Of a stretch of 64,000 bases of DNA, positions 29,561 to 39,174 are shown piece after piece. Location of the stretch: NCBI RefSeq assembly GCF_026262505.1, contig NC_067206.1:13202205-13266204 (forward strand). The letters are read 5' to 3'. The first letter of the stretch is position 1, and every line of letters begins with the position of its first letter. Position numbers and translations under genes: made by a program. This DNA comes from Trichomonas vaginalis G3 (lineage: Eukaryota; Parabasalia; Trichomonadida; Trichomonadidae). The notes under the pieces were generated by a model that saw only the letters and a list, made by a program, of their open reading frames with translations, searched no databases and was not told the origin of the DNA.

Positions 29561-29743
29561 TTAACCTCCACTCTGTGCACCAATAACTCGGTTTAAAAGC
29601 ATAGGGTTGCTTGACATTTGTTGCAACATAGTGGGGTCATTCATCATTTGTTGTTGCAACTGTTGTTGTGGTGTCAGTTTTACTATTGGATGTTTCAATG
29701 CTCCCTTCCTCTTACGTATATTCTTACGTAGCTTACGTGGCAT
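29561..29743 (-). CDS. Small basic protein, 60 residues
   Basis: Starts MPRKLRKNIRKRKGALKHP, strongly basic, followed by a Gln/Met-rich helix. Basic N-termini of this kind occur in core proteins that condense viral DNA, but the protein could equally be the N-terminus of the broken block beside it. The start codon follows TTTTTAACTTCACTTAAA. Confidence 0.4.
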   Translation of the reverse strand: MPRKLRKNIRKRKGALKHPIVKLTPQQQLQQQMMNDPTMLQQMSSNPMLLNRVIGAQSGG

Positions 29744-30039
29744 TTTAAGTGAAGTTAAAAAGCGGTTTTTGACAGATGTTTATATGACACTTTTTGTTCA
29801 GCACAAAAAACTACTCTGTCAAAGTGTTGTCAGTTTTGTAAAATAACCGTCCTATCTCATTCTATAAGGGGGAAAAGGCTTCTCAAAGTATACTTCCTTG
29901 GAACGCCTGTAACTTTTCCTGTAGCGACGATAGGCCCTTACTTGTCCGGACAAAGCTATACTATTTTGAGTGCTCTACAAAAAAGTCATCGGCTGGTCGG
30001 CTGGGGTTCGGTCCTCCTCTTGGGTCTTGGGCAAAATTT
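29744..30039. other. Subterminal DNA of element 1
   Basis: About 300 bases without a credible gene between the last coding frame and the right terminal repeat. It is less AT-rich than the rest (for example GCTGGTCGGCTGGGGTTCGG). Confidence 0.5.
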
Positions 30040-30088
30040 CTTAGGGCTAGAAGGGGCGCAGCCCCTGGAAGCCCCTCATACCTGACCT
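30040..30088. repeat. Right terminal inverted repeat of element 1
   Basis: Ends CATACCTGACCT and is the imperfect inverse of 6,357-6,405. Followed directly by the ATATG duplication (30,089-30,093). Confidence 0.8.
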
Positions 30089-30703
30089 ATATGGCAATAA
30101 TTACATTTATAAAATGTAATTTTATCCAAAATTTTTTGGCAAATTCGCATAATAGCATTAATATTTGAAGCCGAGATTAAACCTGTGATTACTTCTGTAA
30201 CTTTTGGAAAATCATCGCAATTTAATATCTCTTTATATTGAATTGAGAAATAAAAAAAATCAAATGGATTCATTTCTTCAATTTCAAGGAGATTGTAAAA
30301 ATTGATAGAAGTGTTATTGCAACAAATTGTATTTGCAGCAAAAAAATATCATTTGCTCGATTCCATTTTTGGAATAAATTTGCTGGAACAATGTTAAATT
30401 AAAACAGTTGCTTAATTTTTCTTCATTGTTTTCATAAAAAAGTAACAAGTTTGCAACTGAAATTTCAAAATTTTGATAATTGCCAGTTATTTCAGTAAAT
30501 ATATATATTTGCTTTTCTTCATCTAAAAATGGCAAATATTGATTTGCAATATTAACTAAAGTTTGGGATAAATTGTTCCAGTTTGATTTTACAATTTGTG
30601 AGCACATTATGTAATATGTAAATTTATCCGCTTTGTAGGAATTTAAAATTGTTTGTTGTTCTGTTTCAGTTAAATTACTGAATTTTTCAAGATTAATATT
30701 GTG
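30089..30703 (-). pseudogene. Middle part of a host gene between two Polintons
   Basis: An island of host DNA. The minus strand encodes alpha-helical sequence (NLTETEQQTILNSYKADKF, DEEKQIYIFTEITGNYQNF, PKVTEVITGLISASNINAIM) that continues at 6,087-6,351 beyond element 1. The 5' part is missing because element 2 starts at 30,704 and the coding frame runs straight into its end. The frame shifts once near 30,315, so the gene may already have been decaying. No family recognised; a trichomonad multigene family is likely but unproven. Confidence 0.7.
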
Positions 30704-30900
30704 AGTTAGTATACCTAAGTCGTGTACAGCGGCACTGCGCGCCTCCGTACACCACTTAACCTTAAATATTTACAAAACCATTAACGTATATTTTACAACA
30801 CAAACGACAACACTAACTTAACATTAAATATTTACAAAGCCGCCAACCACTTCACTTCACTAACGTTTTCACAAACGACTTCATTAATGTAAAAATAAAC
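30704..30900. repeat. Left terminal repeat of element 2
   Basis: About 200 bases matching 43,705-43,910 with many small differences. It opens with AG, contains GTGTAC...GTACAC around a GC-rich core (CACTGCGCGCCTCC), and repeats of ACTTCACTAACG towards its inner end. Confidence 0.75.
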
Positions 30901-30904
30901 GTTC

Positions 30905-31225
30905 TCACTTACAAAAGTATTGCAACTCCTCCCATTGCTGTGCTTCACATAACAGCTCATAATCTTCTGACTCACTTTCTTCTTCATATAGGTCAAAATC
31001 ACTGTCAAAATGAATGTTAGTAAGTTTTGACAAAGCTAATGAAACACGTTTACCGTTTGTATCGTATGCTTGTATAAACTTTCCATTCTTCATTCCTTCA
31101 TAAACGCTCAAACTAACTTTACCCTTTCTCCCTCGTATCTGATAGAATGTATTTTCACGAGGAACGAAGAACAAATTCTTGAACTCATGACCGTTGTAGT
31201 TTGTTATCTCAATAGTTTTCGTCAT
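30905..31225 (-). CDS. Unknown protein, 106 residues
   Basis: MTKTIEITNYNGHEFKNLFF begins a small beta-rich domain (NTFYQIRGRKGKVSLSVYEG); the end is acidic. It is the first gene inside the left end of element 2. Promoter-like TTTATTTTTTATTTTATTTT lies just upstream. No family recognised. Looks whole. Confidence 0.5.
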   Translation of the reverse strand: MTKTIEITNYNGHEFKNLFFVPRENTFYQIRGRKGKVSLSVYEGMKNGKFIQAYDTNGKRVSLALSKLTNIHFDSDFDLYEEESESEDYELLCEAQQWEELQYFCK

Positions 31226-31310
31226 TTATATAAAAATAAAATAAAAAATAAACTTAAAAATTAATGATATCACCACCCTCACACGTATGAAAACATAGCC
31301 CAAAAATATA

Positions 31311-31360
31311 TTTAGGGTAGAAGGGTAGATCTAACCTCATTTCTACCCTCATTTCTAACC
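31311..31360. repeat. Element-2 palindromic iteron near the left end
   Basis: TTTAGGGTAGAAGGGTAGAT followed by CTAACC, CTACCC and CTAACC half-sites. The same flanks (CACCACCCTCACACGTATGA before, GTTGAATTCATTGCTTTATA after) occur at 44,440-44,560 in element 3, but there the repeat is of the GGTGAA/TTCACC type. Confidence 0.85.
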
Positions 31361-31369
31361 TTGTTGAAT

Positions 31370-31897
31370 TCATTGCTTTATAACTCTCTTCCTTGGTTTC
31401 TTTTTAGTTGCTTTCTTCACGTCTGTCTCCAACTTGACTGTCTTTCTTCTTCGTCCGTAATGATACCAGTTACTTCCACCAGTCAATGGGTCAAATGGTC
31501 GTTCATAAGGGTTTCCATACATTCCATAGGGACCATACGGAAGAACTACTGGTGGAGAAGAAACATTTTCTTTAGTTCCATCGACTCTATTTAAATGCAT
31601 TGTTTCACCTTTCATCTGGTCATTAAAGTCTTTTGCGTGTTTTGCAAACTCATCGTCCTTTCCTAAAGCATTTTCTGACTCAGTCGCAACCAAATTGGAT
31701 GCTTTATTTATGAGCCCTATTTTATTTAATCTTAACTTCTTTGCAACCCAGCCTCCAATCTTCCCTTTATTTGCATCTAATGTCTTCGAAACCCTTCCTC
31801 CACTCATTTTATTTACTGCGTCATAAGCTCCAAGTGCTTTTGCTCCAAATGCTAATGCTTTTGTTCCCATTGCGCCTAAAGCTGCCCAAGCTACCAT
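31370..31897 (-). CDS. Gly/Ala-rich, basic-tailed minor virion-like protein
   Basis: 175 residues. Residues 1-60 are Gly/Ala-rich and amphipathic (ALGAMGTKALAFGAKALGAY), residues 90-135 Pro/Tyr-rich (LPYGPYGMYGNPYERPFDP), and the end is Lys/Arg-rich. This build recalls adenovirus pVI-type internal proteins but no homology is shown. The last residues lie just beside the iteron at 31,311. Immediately upstream starts the gene 31,898. Looks whole. Confidence 0.5.
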   Translation of the reverse strand: MVAWAALGAMGTKALAFGAKALGAYDAVNKMSGGRVSKTLDANKGKIGGWVAKKLRLNKIGLINKASNLVATESENALGKDDEFAKHAKDFNDQMKGETMHLNRVDGTKENVSSPPVVLPYGPYGMYGNPYERPFDPLTGGSNWYHYGRRRKTVKLETDVKKATKKKPRKRVIKQ

Positions 31898-32122
31898 TTA
31901 CACCATATTAAAATCATCTCTCTTCAATATTATCTCATAAAAGTTCTCGTTACTGGAGAAAGTCAATGAAACATAAGCGTTCTCACGGGCTTCGCCCTCA
32001 CCGCTTTGCGGTCTATCTAACTTATTTCTTATATCATCTATACGCTTCAAAATGTCTGAACAATTGCTAACATCTTCTACAACAGTTATTTCATCATGAA
32101 TGACCTTCAAGAACAAGCTCAT
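31898..32122 (-). CDS. Unknown protein, 74 residues, with in-frame hairpin insertion
   Basis: MSLFLKVIHDEITVVEDVSN, then a middle RPQSGEGEAR that is encoded by a GC-rich double hairpin (31,987-32,011), then VSLTFSSNENFYEIILKRDD. The insertion keeps the frame open. The gene abuts its neighbours with no spacer. No family recognised. Confidence 0.5.
   Translation of the reverse strand: MSLFLKVIHDEITVVEDVSNCSDILKRIDDIRNKLDRPQSGEGEARENAYVSLTFSSNENFYEIILKRDDFNMV
31987..32011. repeat. GC-rich double hairpin inside a gene
   Basis: On the minus strand CCGC-AAA-GCGG followed by TGA and GGGC-GAA-GCCC. Member of the family also seen at 40,340, 40,865, 47,166, 48,611, 52,278, 55,110, 62,040 and 62,196. 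Confidence 0.8.
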
Positions 32123-33004
32123 TTAATATGCTATTAAAATCATCTCAATAATGAGTCCATCCTTTCCATCTTTAGGTAGCACAACATCTTTCATTGAAGA
32201 AGGTTCGACAAGTCTTATGTTAAACTTACTGACAAAGTTTGTTATACTATAATGCTTCGGCGGCGAATACATGTAGTTTGAAAGACATAATATAGATTCT
32301 TCAGCAAATTCACTTATACTGGATTTTATAACAATGTTCTCACGAGACCAAATACCACCAATTGACAATCTTGTAAGCAATCCTGCTGAACCTTCAACTG
32401 TAAACGTCGATGGTAACATTCCACGAAGGTCATCTATTGACATCGTTGAGTCACTGAATTTAAATATTTTCTTAAAGCAATCGTCATTATCTAACCATGC
32501 AATAGCTTTGAAGTTTTCATTCGAATATACATCTGCTTCATTAAATGTAAAACCTGACTTCTTTGCAGAGATGACTTTAAAATCTATTGAGTTTGTTTCA
32601 AAATTATATGCTATGGTAACTTCTGAAGGTAATGGATGCCCTTCCGCAGTCAGTTGTTCTCTCACTACCGTTTGAAGCTTTGTGTTAAAAACTTTCATGT
32701 CATCTCCTGTGTCTAGGTTCACATACACAGCAACAGGGAAACTATCTTGCTTCTTTGTTTCATCATTATATCTCAAAACATTAAAGTTCTTCAATAATAT
32801 TGTTCTTCCTGCTGGAATACTTCGAACCTGTCTGATTTCAATAGCTTTCTCACCTCCTACATACTCTACCCAGTGTCTTGGATATTCATAAGTATACTGA
32901 CTTTCTTGAATTTTGGTTGGTTTCATCATAACGTGTTCATAGTATATCTTTATACTCTTGTCAGTTAGACTCGGTGCTATGTTCTGAATATTTCTGACTT
33001 GCAT
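32123..33004 (-). CDS. Putative minor structural protein, PRxW family, element 2
   Basis: About 293 residues from the ATG at 33,004 (MQVRNIQNIAPSLTDKSIKI). The segment YTYEYPRHWVEYVGGEKAIE resembles those at 8,228-9,076 and 47,675-48,494. Beta-rich, ends hydrophobic (DGLIIEMILIAY). It is divergent from the packaging ATPase with only 16 bases between the two ATGs (TTTTAATGGAGATAAA), which must serve both directions. Looks whole. Role inferred from position among capsid genes. Confidence 0.55.
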   Translation of the reverse strand: MQVRNIQNIAPSLTDKSIKIYYEHVMMKPTKIQESQYTYEYPRHWVEYVGGEKAIEIRQVRSIPAGRTILLKNFNVLRYNDETKKQDSFPVAVYVNLDTGDDMKVFNTKLQTVVREQLTAEGHPLPSEVTIAYNFETNSIDFKVISAKKSGFTFNEADVYSNENFKAIAWLDNDDCFKKIFKFSDSTMSIDDLRGMLPSTFTVEGSAGLLTRLSIGGIWSRENIVIKSSISEFAEESILCLSNYMYSPPKHYSITNFVSKFNIRLVEPSSMKDVVLPKDGKDGLIIEMILIAY

Positions 33005-33020
33005 TTTTAATGGAGATAAA

Positions 33021-33908
33021 ATGAAGCATTTAATACATGACGTAGATGAAGACATGAATGAAACTACAGACAAACTTAACTCTTCTCTTATTCTTCCTTT
33101 CAGCAAAGATTATGAATTCTGTTCAAATGGTGTTTATTTCTATTGTGGAAAGATGGGTTCAGGTAAGACATTTAACCTCATTCGTCATATACTCATAACA
33201 GAGCGTTTAGGAAACGACTCTTACTATGACCAAATCATTATATCAGCAACTTCAGACTCTATGGACTCAACAGCGAAAACATTTATGTCAAAAGTTCAAG
33301 CCTCTGTCGTTAAAGTTCCAGACAGTGAACTCATTGAATTTCTTCAACGTTACATTCGACGTAAGAGGAAATATTATGCCATCGTTGAATTTATACAGTC
33401 AGGAATGCAAAAGACTTCTGAGGAGATGGAAAGAATTATTGACAAACACCACTTACGTCAATACTCAGGAGTTTACGATATGAAACGACTTACAAACTAC
33501 ATTCTGTCAAAACTTTCAAAATACCCCTTCAAAAAATATCCTTCAAACACTCTGCTCGTTTGTGACGACTTCGCCGGAAAAGGTTTAGTGTCAAAGCCTG
33601 ACTCACCATTAGCTAACATCATAACTAAAGTCAGACATTACCATTTAACTGTAGCAATACTTATGCAAACATGGAGGTTTTTAGCTTTAAACATAAAACG
33701 TCTCATAACTGACTTCGTTATCTTTCAAGGTTTCTCACGCTATGATATTGAACTCATTTGGAAACAGTCAGGTATAACATTACCTTTTGAAGAAATTTGG
33801 GAAGCATATAAGTCTCTCATCTCTCCTCGTTCATACCTTGAGATTCATATCATGACTAATACCATTAAAGTCAAAAATATTCCATGGGAACGACCAACAT
33901 TGTTTTAA
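33021..33908 (+). CDS. FtsK/HerA packaging ATPase, element 2
   Basis: 295 residues. Walker A is YCGKMGSGKTFNLIR (about 43-57), Walker B LLVCDDFAGKGLVS (about 178-191), then VAILMQTWRFLALN. Same family as 19,740-20,615 but much diverged from it, and almost identical to the copy entering at 63,280-64,000. The start codon lies behind TTTTAATGGAGATAAA. Looks whole. Confidence 0.8.
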   Translation: MKHLIHDVDEDMNETTDKLNSSLILPFSKDYEFCSNGVYFYCGKMGSGKTFNLIRHILITERLGNDSYYDQIIISATSDSMDSTAKTFMSKVQASVVKVPDSELIEFLQRYIRRKRKYYAIVEFIQSGMQKTSEEMERIIDKHHLRQYSGVYDMKRLTNYILSKLSKYPFKKYPSNTLLVCDDFAGKGLVSKPDSPLANIITKVRHYHLTVAILMQTWRFLALNIKRLITDFVIFQGFSRYDIELIWKQSGITLPFEEIWEAYKSLISPRSYLEIHIMTNTIKVKNIPWERPTLF

Positions 33909-34305
33909 AGTTTAACCTTCAATTGACTGATGGTAAACAAATTCCATGCATCTCTGTCGCCATTTCTGTTAATATTTTTGCTGTCATTCATATCATCCAC
34001 TTCCCATCCGTTAGCTTTTGAGGATATGCGTTAGAATAGCTGTTCTTAAATGAAGGCTTTTCACCTTTGAGAGCATAAACTCTATAACTTTCTGCATACT
34101 TTATGTTTGAACCTCCTGAGCCATCATTGACATAAATTTTTATAGGCTTCCACCCTTTGTTCATGTTCCTGCTTCTTCCCTTAGCTCTTTTGTTCAGTAG
34201 TTCTACATCTTTATACACAGCTCCTGTCTCAGTGAATTCAACAATATTTTCATTCGTTAGCTTTACATTCAAACCCTTGTCGAGTATATTGTTCATTTCA
34301 TACAT
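33906..34305 (-). pseudogene. Small conserved protein convergent with the ATPase, element 2
   Basis: Same gene as 62,880-63,281. Starts MYEMNNILDKGLNVKLTNEN and includes GWKPIKIYVNDGSGGSNIKY. It ends against the ATPase gene and begins 25 bases from the divergent ECC-motif gene. May carry one break. Function unknown. Confidence 0.5.
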
Positions 34306-34330
34306 ATAAAAGGTTTTTATTCTATATGAA

Positions 34331-34945
34331 ATGAGAAGCAAATCCATCTTAGCTGGTGCCGTTAATGTTCCAATTGAACCAACATCAAATGTTGACTCAC
34401 GAACGACAAACAATATTGTCATAAAGAACTATAGTTCAGAGTGTTTGAAAGAAAAAGAACCAGAACTGAAATCCGTGAATTTAAACACAGCTTCAAACGC
34501 TAACGCTACATCAGATGTTAAGTTAGAGTATCCACCACTGGACCAAATTCTTTCAAGAGAAGCCAACGACAACCCTTACACAAATGTTCAAACAAATCCT
34601 TCAGATAACGTAGACCATTACCTTCTTCAGTTATACCAAACAATTTTACTCAAAGACGATAAGAAGCTTTTGACAAATCTTATAAGCAAGAACCAAATAA
34701 TTCTAACAAAGGAGGACCTTGAAAATGTTATCTCACGAATAACAGGGAAACAATGTGTCATTGACTATCTCGACCCTGAAATCGAATGCTGTGGTCAAAC
34801 GCCACCATTCATGAAAATAGGTAACATCCGCATCATTGAAACACCAGGTACTCCAGGAGTTGAGTTTAAGTATAAATATTCGAACGAGTATACAAAACTT
34901 TCAACAGAATATAAACTTTGCTTGAAATATGTTTTAGTAAATTAA
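34331..34945 (+). CDS. Conserved ECC-motif protein, element 2
   Basis: 204 residues. A disordered, Asn/Ser-rich first half and a helical second half, with IDYLDPEIECCGQTPPFMKI and VEFKYKYSNEYTKL. Related to 23,929-24,465; only about three residues differ from 62,240-62,854. Overlaps the next gene tail to tail by four bases. Looks whole. Role unknown, probably virion related by context. Confidence 0.6.
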   Translation: MRSKSILAGAVNVPIEPTSNVDSRTTNNIVIKNYSSECLKEKEPELKSVNLNTASNANATSDVKLEYPPLDQILSREANDNPYTNVQTNPSDNVDHYLLQLYQTILLKDDKKLLTNLISKNQIILTKEDLENVISRITGKQCVIDYLDPEIECCGQTPPFMKIGNIRIIETPGTPGVEFKYKYSNEYTKLSTEYKLCLKYVLVN

Positions 34946-35181
34946 AGCAATTTGTAATATCTATCCAAAACTTCTTCAACAGTATCGAACTCATCTTCAT
35001 AATGCAAACCTAATCTTATTGACTTGGTGCAGTTTTCACTAACACAATATTTTTCTGTTCTCTTGACTGACATAACTAACTCATTTGTTTCATCAAACAG
35101 CAACAACCAAAGTTCATGACCTAATACATAACATTCATACTTTATATTTTTAGCTCTGAGTTCTCTTGTAAGCTGTTGCAT
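34942..35181 (-). CDS. Conserved small protein beside the penton gene, element 2
   Basis: 79 residues: MQQLTRELRAKNIKYECYVL, ending FDTVEEVLDRYYKLL. It overlaps the 3' end of the penton gene. The copy in element 3 differs by an inserted 30-bp hairpin within the codons after MSVKRTEK. Looks whole. Confidence 0.6.
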   Translation of the reverse strand: MQQLTRELRAKNIKYECYVLGHELWLLLFDETNELVMSVKRTEKYCVSENCTKSIRLGLHYEDEFDTVEEVLDRYYKLL

Positions 35182-35902
35182 TTAATATTTTCTAAAAAGT
35201 CAACTTCAACAGTCATTCGCACTGGTGCCTTCAGTTCTACAGGCTCCCTGAAAGTCAACAAGTCTGAATTGCATGTCTTTCAAATTATGAGGACTAATGC
35301 GAACCCATTTACCTAAATGAGTTGCTATGACAGGAACGTTTGGAATGAACATTGAATTGACTGCATAACAGAAGGATTTATATTCTACTGAACCTTTACT
35401 ATTAACTCCTGAAATGCCTGTGACATTAGCTATTTTAGACTCAATGTACAAACAATTACCATAACATACGTATGGAACAGATTTCATCTCAATCGTTTTG
35501 TCAACACTTTTCAAAGGAAATGTCATATGGTATGCTCCAAAAGAAGTTGTACTCTATGACTCATTGGTGTTATCTTGAACTCTTTCTTGCTACTGAACTT
35601 CAATGTTCCCTCAGAAGAGAGTTCGACATCTATGTTGTCAATAGTTTCTTCATTTATGAGAGTATCTATGACTCCAGCAATTTTATCTATTCTATACTCT
35701 GCTCTGTTAGGAAATGTTATAAAACTTCTTTTGTCATCTATTTCAATCTCTATGAAATCTGTTTCATCTGTTATGACAAAAGTTGCGATAGTATTGAAGT
35801 CAACAACTCTGAAAGCAAGTGCTTCATTCTGAAGACCTAAGTTTGTTTGAAGCTTTACTGTCCGTATTCGTTTGGGTCTGTACTTTGCAAATAGAACAAC
35901 AT
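35142..35902 (-). pseudogene. Penton-like minor capsid region, element 2, broken
   Basis: Counterpart of the whole gene at 61,171-61,947, with the same final part KDMQFRLVDFQG. Divergent from the fibre with a 17-base spacer. About one break. Confidence 0.65.
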
Positions 35903-35919
35903 TTTATTCTCATTAAAAT
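35903..35919. promoter_or_regulatory. 17-bp shared divergent promoter, penton/fibre
   Basis: Only TTTTATTCTCATTAAAA-like sequence separates the two start codons. The same spacer lies at 61,154-61,170. All signals for both genes must be here or inside the coding parts. Confidence 0.6.
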
Positions 35920-38900
35920 ATGACTATTGCTGCATATGCGTATGAAACAAATGAAGCAAGAAGAGCACATGAACTAGTAAACGAAAACTCAACTTTAACC
36001 ATTGAAGGCAATGATTTAGTCATTGACGATGGAAAAACTAAAAAAGTCATTGATTTCGATACTTTTAACACTTATGACCCATTCATTACAATAAGTAAAG
36101 TTCCTATCATAAATGATGGAACGGTGCAATATATAAATTCTACAGTAGATGCCTCATTAGTGAAAGTACTGAATGTTCTCATTGAATTGTTAAAGAGCTT
36201 TCGATTTGACGACAACATTAAATGCCTAAAGAATTTAGTCATGAATGAGAAACAAATTCTCGGCGTTGCTGGTAGCAGTAATGATGTACACCTTATGACA
36301 TTAGAATATTATAACGAACATAAAGATGAACTGAAAGGAGAGAAGGGTGACACCGGACCACAAGGACCACAAGGAATACAAGGAATACAAGGAATACAAG
36401 GACCTCAAGGCGAAAACGGTTTGGATGGAAAGGATGGAAAGGATGGAAAAACTGCTAAATCATGGATATGGGACCTTATAAATACTGGTTTAACAGCTGC
36501 TTCATATGGAGTTCTTCAATACCAAATCGGAAAGATATGGGCAGTACTTGGTGAAGAAGCTTTAGATGACGTTAAAAATGCTTTGAACTTCATTTCAAAT
36601 GGTTCGGATACTATTAAAACTTTATCTGGTTGGATGCAAGAAACAAGGAGTCAAATAGATACTGTAAGACGTATAGCAAACAATGCACGTACGGGATTGG
36701 ATACTTTACGAAAAGCACAAAATACACTAAAGGAAGCAAATGATATTCTTGGCTCAGTATCAGACATGCATGAAGATTGGCTTAAAGGTATTGACAAATC
36801 TTTAAAAAATCACAGTCAGTCTATTGCTGACTACAAGAAAAGTATAGATTTTTTACATAGTGCTATGGACGTACATGATGGAAGCATAAGGAACTTACTT
36901 AATGCTAACAATAACTTACCAGGAACTATTAAAGCATTTATAAAGTCCTTTGTAAAACCCGGTGCTCTAACATTTAGGTCTTTGAGAGCAAGAGCATTGA
37001 AGTCAAGAGATGCAGAAACTCCAACAGAACCTACAGAAGGAACTGAAACAACAGAAACTCCAGAAGAACCACCAAAACCAACAGCTAATGAAATATTGTT
37101 CGAATATTTTCCAAGGTACTCTGTTCTCATTGCATACATTCAAGAAATACTTAAGAAAGCAGACTTGACTTTAGGAGATGATGAAAGTTCTGTATATCTT
37201 TCGTTCCAGTTTCAAATAGCAGAACTTTTGAGACAGATATGCTTAATGTATGACAACATCTCTGATTTCACAAGATATGATGACGACCATGACCCCGAAC
37301 ACGGTGAAGAAGAAGTTTTACAAACATCCATTAAGACAGGAAAGGTTTTAACTCAAAGTCTCATTATTGACACCAAAGATGGCGAAGTGGACGTTCTTCA
37401 AGAGCTGAAGAAAAATACTTCTTCGGGAGGTGGTGGTAGGCATGAACTTGAAATAAATGAGATAGAAGAGAAATTAGCCGAAAAAGCAGATAAAGAACAT
37501 AAACACAATATCTCCGATATAAATGAACTTCAAGCTACATTAAATAGTAAAGCGGACAAAAATGAACTTGACGCAATGAACAAAGTTTTGAAATCTCATA
37601 AACACAATATCTCCGATATAAATGAACTTCAAGCTACATTAAATAGTAAAGCGGACAAGAACCACGTTCATTATATAACTTCAGACGAACAGATTATAAC
37701 GGACTACCATGGATATTTAACACGAAGTGATGAAGCGAAGACAAAAAATGTTAATGAAAGAAGATATAAATACATTCGTGCTAAAGGTTATGACATAAGC
37801 TGTACTGTACAGTATGATGTAGCTAAAGCACCAGAAGCATTTGGTTATACCGTGAAATTTATGCCTCTACTTTCAATGTTAACGGTGTATTAGTTGAACC
37901 AAGATTTACTTTGAGAGTTAAGTCAAAAATAACGTTTGAAGATGCTATTAAAAGTAAAGCTGACAAAGTTGAACTCGAAGCAATGAACAAAGTTTTGAAA
38001 TCTCATAAACACAACATCTCCGATATAAATGAACTTCAAGCTACATTAGACAGTAAAGCCGACAAGAACCATACACATAAATCCTTCACTACTGTTAGAG
38101 CAGACGACATAATATTGAACTTTGACCTTGGTTCAAGTGCACCTTTAGAGAATCCAAGTACAAGCGTAAAAGATACTCTTAACAATTTAGATAAGAGTTG
38201 CAGGAATATCGAAGATCATGCCAGAAACTTTGAAGCATATGAACTACCAACAATGTTAGACAGTAAAGCCGACAAGAACCATACACATAAATCCTTCACT
38301 ACTGTTAGAGCAGACGACATAATATTGAACTTTGACCTTGGTTCAAGTGCACCATTAGAAAATCCAAGTACAAGCGTAAAAGATACTCTTAACAATTTAG
38401 ATAAGAGTTGCAGGAATATCGAAGATCATGCCAGAAACTTTGAAGCATATGAACTACCAACAATGTTAGACAGTAAAGCCGACAAGAACCATACACATAA
38501 ATCCTTCACTACTGTTAGAGCAGACGACATAATATTGAACTTTGACCTTGGTTCAAGTGCACCATTAGAAAATCCAAGTACAAGCGTAAAAGATACTCTT
38601 AACAATTTAGATAAGAGTTGCAGGAATATCGAAGATCATGCCAGAAACTTTGAAGCATATGAACTACCCGCAATGTTAGACAAGAAAGCAGACAAAACAG
38701 AGCTTCAAACATTAAAGACAGAAATACTTCAAACATTATATCCTATAGGCTCTATTTATACGTCAATGAATTCAACAAATCCAGAAACAGTTTTAGGTTT
38801 TGGTATGTGGAAGCAGATTGTAGATAAATTCTTATACTGTGCTAGATATTCAAAGCAAACAGGTGGTTCGAAGAAAATTAAAGAAGCAAACCTTCCACCG

Positions 38901-39155
38901 CACACTCATACAGGAACTACAAACTTTTCTGGCGACCATAGCCACTCATTAAGAGACCACCCATTATACAACTCAGAATATGAAGCTGGCAATGACGTTT
39001 TATCTCCATCTTATAACAATTCAGCAAAAAAGATTTTTCGACCAACTGAACCAGGAGGAAATCATTCACACACTTTCACAACAAATCCAACAGGCTCGGG
39101 TGCAGATTATATGCCACCATTTGTGACTGTATTCGCATGGTACCGTGTTCAATGA
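35920..39155 (+). pseudogene. Fibre gene region with collagen-like stalk, element 2, broken
   Basis: N-terminal part (MTIAAYAYETNEARRAHELV) probably docks to the capsid. Near 36,340-36,450 lies a Gly-X-Y stretch (GPQGPQGIQGIQGIQGPQ), then helical coiled parts, then several HKHNISDINELQATL-type repeats and three 70-residue tandem units, and a phage-like tip (LYPIGSIYTSMNSTNPETV, GGSKKIKEANLPPHTHTG, YMPPFVTVFAWYRVQ). A trimeric receptor-binding spike. About one or two breaks. The stalk is nearly identical to element 3, the tip is not. Confidence 0.75.
38050..38690 (+). repeat. Three 210-bp tandem units in the fibre stalk
   Basis: The unit encodes DSKADKNHTHKSFTTVRADD onward to RNFEAYELP, 70 residues; units are nearly identical (one or two silent-looking changes). 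Element 3 has one unit at the matching place (58,800-59,000). Confidence 0.85.
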
Positions 39156-39174
39156 AATCTTTAACTTTACATAA

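Larger units (their letters stand above)
6357..30088. mobile_element. Element 1: Polinton/Maverick, both ends present, broken
   Basis: A 23.7-kb element bounded by short imperfect inverted repeats beginning AG, with a 5-bp target duplication in a host gene. It contains the diagnostic Polinton set: protein-primed family B polymerase, retrovirus-type integrase, FtsK/HerA packaging ATPase, penton-like and double-jelly-roll capsid regions, plus SF3 helicase, adenine methyltransferase, fibre and KilA-N genes. Perhaps twenty breaks are spread over the fibre, integrase, polymerase, helicase, capsid and the long coiled block, while other genes (methyltransferase, ATPase, KilA-N) look whole. The intact duplication and the readable host frame suggest a geologically young insertion. 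Confidence 0.9.

Noticed and set aside
24797-30088. Adenain-like cysteine protease expected in Polintons
   Set aside because: I searched the coding-like stretches of all three elements by eye for a His...Asp/Glu...Gln...Cys pattern and found no convincing candidate.
30089-30703. DUF3447/ankyrin family assignment for the split host gene
   Set aside because: The helical, Asn/Lys-rich look is similar, but I see no ankyrin repeats or family signature, so I left it unnamed.
35920-37893. Host collagen-like or pilin gene
   Set aside because: Its neighbours, second copy in element 3 and phage-like tip show that it belongs to the Polinton fibre.
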